The position numbers and the translations under genes are program-made. This document shows, piece after piece, positions 61,434 through 64,000 of a stretch of 64,000 bases of DNA (positions are counted from its first letter, which is position 1; each line of letters starts with the position of its first letter). This DNA comes from Osedax fenrisi. Lineage: Eukaryota > Annelida > Polychaeta > Sabellida > Siboglinidae. Location: NCBI GenBank assembly GCA_964019155.1, contig OZ025242.1:90345705-90409704 (forward strand), given 5' to 3'. Under the pieces are notes generated by a model, which was given only the letters and a program-made list of their open reading frames with translations, ran no database searches and was not told the origin of the DNA.

Positions 61434-62076
61434 ATTGAGGTACTCGTGCATATCGTCGAACCTAAAGCTATTGAGGTCGTGCGCTTCGCTAAAGGTCACG
61501 CCCGTAGGGGACGTACCCAGACGACAACTACAACACAACGACGTCTCCAACATATCCATGCGAACCGATTTCGACTCCATGAAGTTCACACGTTTCTACC
61601 GTTTCCCGCACATCGAAAAGCTGCGCGCGTTCGCCCGTCTCAAGCTCTACCAAACCATACTGATCTGCGGTACGACGCCCATTATGATATACGCCAAGTG
61701 TACGGACGTCATCGATACCAGTACCCTAACCACGTCGATAGGGGGCGCGGTGTTCACCTGCATCGCCCTATACGCGATATCGGGGTACACGCGTAACTTC
61801 ATCGGGGTGATGGCGATGAACGACGGTAAAGACGTGCTACGCGTGTCGCACCTGACGTTTTGGGGCGGGCGGCGCGAGATATACGCCCCAGTCGATGACG
61901 TGATACCCCTTACGGACGCCGGAGAGGATGTTAACGAGCTGTATCTTAAGTTTAAACGGTACAGTAACAACAGCGTACTGTACTACTCTGTGAGGTTCGG
62001 GGGCGTCGAGTCGCTGGACGACTTCAGGAAGGTGTTCGGCAATGTGGCTGTGCCGGTGAGCCACAAGAAACGGTGA
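61434..62076 (+). CDS. TMEM186: TMEM186-like complex I assembly factor, last (or only long) exon
   Basis: The exon opens after CCTATCACAG (AG at 61432-61433), where composition switches abruptly to G+C-rich, and ends at TGA 62074-62076. It yields 213 or 214 residues plus an unseen start; human TMEM186 has 213. Matching segments: FTRFYRFPHIEKLRAFARLK (human FWMFYRFDAIRTFGFLSRLK), two membrane segments (QTILICGTTPIMIYAK; GGAVFTCIALYAISG), LRVSHLTFWGGRREIYAPV (human LRVAHLNFWGWRQDTYCPM), DDVIPLTD, then FKRYSNNSVLYYSVRFG. The human protein sits in the mitochondrial inner membrane and takes part in the MCIA complex. The Arg-rich, acid-poor N-terminus suits a mitochondrial presequence. The first in-frame ATG is 61558, too late to be the natural start. 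Confidence 0.88.
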
Positions 62077-62147
62077 TTACGTATCCACGCGTGTATTATT
62101 ATGTGTATTTATGTGTATAATTATGTTGAGTATTAGTACGATATACC

Positions 62148-62168
62148 TTTATTCGATAATTTAATAAA
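62148..62168. terminator. Overlapping poly(A) signals of two convergent genes
   Basis: AATAAA on the plus strand at 62163-62168 is 87 nt after the TMEM186 stop. AATAAA on the minus strand (plus-strand TTTATT, 62148-62153) is about 75 nt after the stop of the C7orf50-like gene. The stop codons are only 150 bp apart, so the 3' ends must meet or overlap. Confidence 0.6.
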
Positions 62169-62226
62169 TACTAAAATATATAAAATCTATTATAAACGTA
62201 CATAAAATTATAAATTACATATTATA

Positions 62227-63051
62227 TTATGACAGTATTTGTAGGATATCCTTAGCTCTAGATTGTTGCTTTTCGGAAATATTTGGAGTTTTCTTATCAG
62301 AATCATTTTTAGTTGAAGTCGTATTAGAATCACTATCGTCGGATTGAGCCTCTGTATCATCTTCAGATGATTCATCAGCAGCTGCTAGTAAAGATTCAGC
62401 CTTTTCTATAGTAGTATCTTTTGCACTACCTTTTAAGCCTCCCAGGTAACTCACGAGAATTTCGAAATCCTCATCCGAAACCTAATGAAATCGTATTCGA
62501 TATAGTTGTATTCAAATATAAATAGCGGTTGCGGGGCGATCGTGAATAACCTTATCATCGTTGTACATGTGTTGAAGTAACCACGTTTGCCTTACTTTTA
62601 CGAACTTCCAGGCGGCTTTGTCGTCTCGCCACTGGTTCAGGTACTCGCTGCACGACTGCTTCGAGATACCGGACGAACTCTGACCTTCGTCGCGGGTACG
62701 CTTGCGACCGACGATCAGTTTACGCAGTTGTTGCGCTTTCTTGTCCTTCTTCTTGTGTACGTTGCTGACGGGGGTACCGTCTTCAGCGAGACTGCTCTCG
62801 GACAGGTTCGGTATCACTCCGGGTACGGCGATGGTGGACGCGTTCTTGGGCACGCCCGCGATTATTAGTTTAGGTCGTTTTCTCTGTACTTCATTTTTAC
62901 TGCTGATTTTGGGGGCTTCCACCGGTGGTGTTTGCTCTACCGGTGCTGCTTCTGTTTCTCCTCCTCCTCTATTTTTCCTCGAAGCTCTCTTTTGGTTTTT
63001 GAACGCCTTACGCGCCGCTACAGCTTCGGGTGTATCGGTTTGATATGTCAT
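62227..63051 (-). CDS. C7orf50-like WKF-domain protein, two exons
   Basis: Exon 1 is 63051-62551 (ATG 63051) and exon 2 is 62481-62227, joined in phase 0 across a 69-bp intron, giving 251 residues. The conserved WKF domain straddles the junction: YLNQWRDDKAAWKFVKVRQT, WLLQHMYNDDK | VSDEDFEILVSYLGGLKG, then IEKAESLL. Human C7orf50 has WRFQKTRQTWLLLHMYDSDK and YLEGLQGRARELTVQKAEAL. Both proteins end in a similar short segment (RAKDILQILS here; RIRQVLQLLS in human). The N-terminal half is Lys/Arg-rich and low in complexity, as expected for a nucleolar or RNA-binding protein. An acidic stretch (DESSEDDTEAQSDDSDS) precedes the end. The molecular role in the family is unclear. The start codon follows the POLR2L stop by only 51 bp on the same strand. 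Confidence 0.9.
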
Positions 63052-63102
63052 AATATATTAGGTAATAGATAATTAAAATGGGGTGGACTAGGTGACGACG
63101 AC

Positions 63103-63228
63103 CTACTTCTCTAGCGGGGCGTAGTTAAGAAGTTTTTCGATGAGGTCGACGTGAGATAAAAGCATGCGTCTGCAACAGTAACGTTTCAAACCGAGAGCGT
63201 CAAGTGCGTCTCCTTCTGTATATTCAGC
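63103..63228 (-). CDS. POLR2L: RNA polymerase I/II/III subunit RPABC5 (RPB10), last exon
   Basis: After the acceptor TCCTCTTCACAG the exon reads AEYTEGDALDALGLKRYCCR, RMLLSHVDLIEKLLNYAPLE and K before TAG (63105-63103). It differs from the human C-terminus only by Ser for Ala in MLLAHVD. It contains the second zinc-binding Cys pair (YCCR) of this small subunit, which is shared by all three nuclear polymerases. The missing N-terminal 26 or so residues (with the CxxC pair) must lie beyond an intron running past 63229 and are not visible in the remaining 770 bp, so probably sit outside the window. Confidence 0.96.
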   Translation of the reverse strand, partial: AEYTEGDALDALGLKRYCCRRMLLSHVDLIEKLLNYAPLEK

Positions 63229-64000
63229 CTGTGAAGAGGAGAAGGTGTGTTTAAATGTACACGTATGTGTCTGTGTATAAACTATAGGTAATATTGTGTA
63301 AACGTTTTAAATCGGATGAAATCTATGTATAAAAAATGTGGTCTACTTGATTTTAAATATGTGATTTATTCTCCCAAATAACTATTAATTTTATTTTATT
63401 ATTAAATTTATTTTAATATCTATTTGTGTTTTTAAATAAGTATAGTGCGAAATATAGGCTAAATTATAAATAGAGTTTACTATAATATATACGATAAAAT
63501 AAAATATATATTTAAAAATTAAAGATAAAATAATTAAAAATATTACTATATTAATTTTATATGAAACTATTTTATGAAATAGGATGGGTTTATTGTTAAA
63601 AAAAATGGTTTTATAGATATAACATTATATATTTTTAAATGTTGATTCAATCATTTATTGTCATTATATATCATAATATAATTAAATATCATATATATAT
63701 ATATATAAATATAGTGTAATGTAATCTTAGATTTCAAATAAATAAATCTAAATAATTATTAAAATCTAATTAACTTCATCGATAATATTAATAAAACTAC
63801 TTAAATTCTAAATCATTATCTTAGATATTAAATTTTTATATAGTATAGTTTGATTGATTAATATATATTTTCATACTATATTCTAATATCATATAAAATT
63901 AAATATTAATTAAAAGCAATAACAATAAAAATCATAATTATTTTGATATGATTTAAATTTCATATAAAATTGTCAATGTTTCAAAATTATATTAAATAAT
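63229..64000. other. POLR2L intron, A+T-rich
   Basis: No exon, repeat ends or RNA gene seen up to the window edge. A short TA run lies near 63692-63706. Confidence 0.5.

Noticed and set aside
61446..62064. Alternative frames on both strands across TMEM186
   Set aside because: They are shadows of the G+C-rich TMEM186 exon. Only one frame shows family conservation.
62587..63043. Plus-strand frames opposite the WKF gene
   Set aside because: Antisense shadows; the minus strand has the conserved domain and a phase-consistent intron.

Overview
The window is nuclear DNA of an invertebrate animal that I cannot place further. It is strongly A+T-rich, has GT-AG spliced genes with close human counterparts, and is full of mobile-element debris. 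Exons stand out as islands of higher G+C. By conserved segments and codon-phase bookkeeping I could assemble five host genes. They are an RSL1D1-like nucleolar L1-domain protein (minus strand, exons from 25510 down to 20131), a complete CANT1-like calcium-activated nucleotidase (plus strand, six exons, 30780-47508), a TMEM186-like mitochondrial complex I assembly factor (plus, 61434-62076), a C7orf50-like WKF-domain protein (minus, 63051-62227), and the last exon of RNA polymerase subunit POLR2L/RPB10 (minus, 63228-63103).

Layout. 1-8776: a decayed CR1/L2-type LINE (PHD-type ORF1, then endonuclease plus reverse transcriptase), split between its two ORFs by a 4.7 kb R2-like element. 8776-12900: a long foldback repeat, then MITE-like elements nested one inside another. 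13440-19290: a second LINE, interrupted by a 4.1 kb foldback element with arms of about 0.95 kb and a 9-bp target duplication; this carries a vestigial ORF for an acidic repeat protein. 20131-25510: RSL1D1. 25511-30779: the region between the two head-to-head genes RSL1D1 and CANT1, packed with MITEs, a LINE tail and palindromic repeats. 30780-47508: CANT1, whose second intron holds a 5.3 kb array of a 22-bp unit (about 241 copies in unbroken register). Its other introns hold tRNA-derived SINEs, MITEs and C-rich tandem repeats next to splice sites. 47509-61433: intergenic, with recent MITE copies, hAT-like elements, a perfect 166-bp inverted repeat and further LINE and SINE fragments. 61434-64000: a compact cluster TMEM186 > < C7orf50-like < POLR2L.

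The host genes share no single pathway: ribosome biogenesis (RSL1D1 and possibly the WKF protein), ER/Golgi nucleotide hydrolysis (CANT1), complex I assembly (TMEM186) and transcription (POLR2L). The less ordinary signals are in the architecture: a 22-bp satellite with higher-order structure inside an essential-looking gene, 5' splice sites that mostly read GTT, tandem C-rich cassettes with branch-point-like motifs before two acceptors, repeated copies of one donor site, a 51-bp POLR2L/WKF gene spacing, and a dispersed family of palindromic GGACATCGATGTCC elements.
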